A DNA stretch of 64,000 nucleotides from Molanna angustata. Lineage: Eukaryota; Arthropoda; Insecta; Trichoptera; Molannidae. The notes below the pieces were generated by a model. That model worked only from the letters and a program-made list of their open reading frames with translations, was not told where the DNA came from and ran no database searches. Position 1 is the stretch's first letter, and each line of letters begins with the position of its first letter. Where the stretch lies: assembly GCA_963576475.1 (NCBI GenBank), contig OY754964.1, forward strand, positions 50,135,473 to 50,199,472. Direction: 5' to 3'. The translations under genes and the position numbers were made by a program. Below are positions 61,293 to 64,000 of this stretch, one piece after another.

Positions 61293-61776
61293 AAGCCTAG
61301 TTCACACCATGCTAGTATTTTAGTTTCGTAGCGAGTAATTTAATAATTTATTTTTTGGTCGAGTAGCAGCCCCCACCACGCCTCCGTGCTCACTGGTTCA
61401 TCGGCTACACAAGTCCGAACCTGTAGATTAGTCGAGTTCATTAGTTGCCGCGAAAATGTCGTTTCGCTGGAGCGAAGAAATCACCTTAAAATTTGTTTCC
61501 AAATATGTAGAACATTGTTTATCTCTTCTATCGATCCATTTTCGTACCCATAGCTTATTTTTATTAATGACACAAATTTCCTTATCCACTACTTCTAAAA
61601 TAGCCGTTGCGATTAGCTTAATAAAATTATTTACTTAATTGCGTTGTAGACTGTTCATCTTGCCAAACAATATTCACTTGTGAATTGTACTCGAGCAAAA
61701 GTGCGAACGAATTTTGGACAGTAGCGAGTAAATTACTCGCCACTGGACTAATACTAACGTAGTCTGAACAAGGCTT
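61293..61776 (+). mobile_element. PIF/Harbinger-type non-autonomous element with ~50 bp terminal inverted repeats
   Basis: The left end reads AAGCCTAGTTCACACCATGC, then TAGTATTTTAGT and GCGAGTAATTTA. The right end, reverse-complemented, reads AAGCCTTGTTCAGACTACG, TTAGTATTAGTCC and GCGAGTAATTTA. The termini GCCTNGTTCACAC and the enclosed MADF-like start codon region (61456-61515) resemble PIF/Harbinger elements, which often encode a MADF/Myb-like partner of the transposase. No transposase is left. The element is ~480 bp and internally deleted. A clean 3 bp target duplication was not resolved (TTA on the left, T-run on the right). Confidence 0.7.
61456..61515 (+). pseudogene. N-terminal fragment of a MADF-domain protein
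   Basis: The ATG at 61456 starts MSFRWSEEITLKFVSKYVEH. It resembles the start of MADF DNA-binding domains ('W+.E.tlkfv..Y..h..LWn'), as found in the accessory proteins of Harbinger-type elements. Similarity ends after about 20 residues. The rest of the 60-codon frame (to 61638) is AT-rich junk, and the LWN...Y segment is missing. The text upstream of the ATG (61370-61455) is GC-richer and may be the original 5' UTR. Confidence 0.55.
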
Positions 61777-62183
61777 TTTTTTGTTTTTATTTCCGGAAAA
61801 TTACACATTATGAAATAAATTTAAAAATCATAAATATAAACATTTGTTATAACATTATAAACAGTATAGTACACAGTTTTCATATAAAATCAATTATGAA
61901 ATTCCAGTAAGGACAAAAGAGTTGAGTTAAAAGTATGTAAAAATAGAACAAATTCTCAGTATTGTTTGACGCCCATTTTTATAATAATATCTTAAAATAC
62001 ATACATGAGGTAGAGGAATAACATATATGAGGTAGAGGAAAGACGGAAAAAATGACCTCGGATATAGAAATACAAAAAGTAAGCGAAGCAAGTAATGACG
62101 AGTGACGTACAAAATATTATTTAAATTCTGAAATATAGTATTTTTATTACATACTCGGCGTTACCCTGTAGGTTTATAAAAAT
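61777..62183. other. AT-rich spacer, nothing recognised
   Basis: ACATATGAGGTAGAGGAA-type wording is directly repeated at about 62006 and 62025. No gene is seen. Confidence 0.4.
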
Positions 62184-62359
62184 AATAAAAATAAACACTT
62201 CCTTGCACCCTACGTAAGTGGCGAGTTTCCAAATAACCAAAGTTTCCAGCCCATATTTGCTTGAGAAATGAATCTAAATATATTTCTCTACTGCTGGGGA
62301 TCGAACCCAGGATGCTTGCACAGAAACCTGACGGCTTACCAAATATGTCACCGCAGTCG
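62184..62359 (-). repeat. tRNA-derived SINE, family 2, with target-site duplication
   Basis: On the minus strand the head reads GCCGTCAGGTTTCTGTGC, then ATCCTGGGTTCGATCCCC (intact B box GGTTCGATCC), then body text ATTTCTCAAGCAAATATGGG and CTGGAAACTTTGG. The copy is bracketed by GTAGGTTTATAAAAAT (from 62168) and GTAGGTTTATTAAAAT (from 62360), a ~16 bp direct repeat expected from LINE-mediated insertion. It is the better preserved partner of 56927-57060. Confidence 0.85.
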
Positions 62360-62375
62360 GTAGGTTTATTAAAAT

Positions 62376-64000
62376 TGATATTTATTTCGTTTCACACAAA
62401 CACGTCGTAATGTACGTATGTCCTAAAACAGTTTTAGTTAAATATTTATTGAACTAATTTTGAAATAGTGCTGCATGATGACGGGACAAGTTTAAAAAAT
62501 GTTTTACCCTCATTTTACAAAATGAAAAATGATTTACCTTGATTTGTAAAATACTTTTAATATTTTATAATATATGTTTCAAATATATCTATGCAGAAAA
62601 AAACGTTTTATTTCTTTACTCGATGCACTTGTTAAAAGTAAAATTTTACAGTTAAAAAATTGAAAAAATTGGATTTTTTCAAATCAATATATCGATTTAA
62701 AAATAGGACCTTTTTGAATTTAAAATATTCAACGACTTTAAAATTCAGCTTTGAAATTGTTAAAAAAAACATTTATTTGATTACTGTTAACAGTCAGAAA
62801 AAAATTTCATTCGACTCAATACTCTAAAAAAGTCTAGTTTTAAAAATGTGGTTCTTTTTTGAATTTTAAATATCCAACTACTTAAAAATTCAGCTTTAAA
62901 TTAAATAATTTCGTTTCGTTATTTTGTTTTTTTAAAGAAGTGTGCACTACTTAGTTTCCTGAATAAAACCATTTGTTTAATTGATTACTGTTAACAGTCA
63001 GAATGTGAATTTTCATTTGTCACAATACTCTTACAAAAGTCAACGTACATAGGTACTTGTGATCAATCTGAAATCCCAAATTTACCAGACCCACATCGAG
63101 CACACAAGCTTCCTTTTTTGGAAACACTACTCATAACTAGTGCAATTATATTAAATTAATACCTACTATATATTCCTATATTGCATGAATTAGGATAAAT
63201 ACATAGGGGAGGATCCCCTTGAAATGGACATTTTTGAGTAAAGTCTCAGAAGTCATTTATTTTTGACAGCCCGTAAATGATGATAATTGCATATCCCCAA
63301 ACGACGTTGTTATTAAATAAATCTGTCCGTTTCATAGAAATTATTCCATGAAACGGACATAGGGTCCCATGTAGAGGACATAGTAATGATGAGACTGTCT
63401 GTCGTATGAAGACATTTTTTGAATTGAAAAAGTTAAATACAATAAAATATTTGAATAAAATTATGCATATTACTTAGTTGTACATTGAAAATACCTAGGT
63501 ATATATTTAGATTTATAACATACTAGTGAGCACCGGCAATGCGTTGCAATGTCACACAAAAATATGTGCTCAAATTATTTGAATTATATTAGAACAAAAG
63601 ATACCCATGTGAAAGTATAGGTATTCATTAAGTGAACACAGAATATTCCCATTAATCGGACGTCCGTATCATAGCTAATAAACAGCAGGCTAAGTCAGTA
63701 AAAAAGTCGAGATCCGACAACGTATCGCCGCTCTTCTCGTCATGTTTACGCCCGTAACGACAATTCGTAGTCACTAAGCGCTGTCGAGTTCGTAAATGCA
63801 CTTATGAGTATTTGTCGCCGTTAGGCTGGCTTGCGGTACATTTTTGAATTATCATTTATGGCAATACACAATATTTTCCCCATGATTTGAATAAATGTCA
63901 AATTTGTTTACATAAATTTGTTAAATAAATATAATATGGTCATATTTTTAAGCACGAAAGCAAGTTATAATACGATTAAATTAATTTCTTTTGTGTTTAT
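62376..64000. other. AT-rich right end; short tandem duplication and one GC-richer patch
   Basis: TGATTACTGTTAACAGTCAG occurs twice (about 62779 and 62982) with similar flanks (TTCAGCTTT, AATACTCT), which indicates a decayed ~200 bp duplication. GTCCGTTTCATAGAAATTAT and TCCATGAAACGGAC at 63326-63359 form a hairpin. The piece 63660-63835 is clearly less AT-rich, with many CpG (CGTATCGCCGCTCTTCTCGT, GTCGCCGTTAGGCTGGC). It could be a promoter or first exon of a host gene to the right, but there is no ORF evidence. Confidence 0.4.

Overview
This is a repeat-dominated stretch of eukaryotic nuclear DNA, AT-rich, and almost certainly from an insect. The likely order is Lepidoptera. That rests on the mix of tRNA-derived SINEs, CR1/Jockey- and RTE-like LINEs, Penelope-like elements and PIF/Harbinger-type elements, and on the many TAGGTACCTA-type words. 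No single marker proves it. I found no convincing host protein-coding gene, no rRNA or true tRNA gene, and no prokaryotic features. Nearly everything that can be recognised is satellite DNA or transposable-element sequence at different stages of decay.

Layout. (a) 1-4836: about 27 head-to-tail copies of a ~180 bp AT-rich satellite. (b) 4837-14394: a ~9.6 kb spacer with a LINE relic, a long TG microsatellite, a palindromic TCTTGG repeat, a decayed 109 bp tandem repeat, a dispersed repeat and a ~1 kb inverted-repeat element that contains an RTE tail. (c) 14395-32876: about 100 copies of the same satellite in the opposite orientation, including a very recent 2,891 bp block duplication and degenerate monomers at its right edge. 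(d) 33.0-36.2 kb: an AACG-rich palindromic repeat, a Penelope-like GIY-YIG endonuclease remnant and a 65 bp tandem repeat. (e) 37.0-42.6 kb: the best preserved element, a nearly complete LINE. ORF1 has a PHD finger, a coiled coil and an FP25K/L1-type domain. ORF2 has an endonuclease and a reverse transcriptase, and is broken by one in-frame stop. A heat-shock-type promoter cassette (two CCAAT boxes, a perfect three-unit HSE and a TATA box) lies just upstream. (f) 42.6-47.5 kb: an old LINE fragment and then a CR1-like LINE split by a TA-flanked DNA transposon, which itself holds Penelope-like terminal sequence. (g) 48.3-64 kb: two SINE families, a second Penelope-like relic with a hammerhead-ribozyme-like motif, several tandem repeats (notably a 36 bp minisatellite that changes into a 19 bp one), LINE fragments, a long-inverted-repeat element, and a PIF/Harbinger-type element carrying the start of a MADF-like protein.

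The window reads as a heterochromatin-like or sex-chromosome-like repeat landscape with nested insertions. The most useful items for follow-up are the inverted satellite arrays with their 2,891 bp higher-order duplication, the heat-shock-type promoter next to the nearly intact LINE, the recurring hammerhead-like motifs at Penelope-like ends, and the exactly reconstructable TA insertion into the CR1 element. No clearly new biochemical system could be shown from sequence alone.
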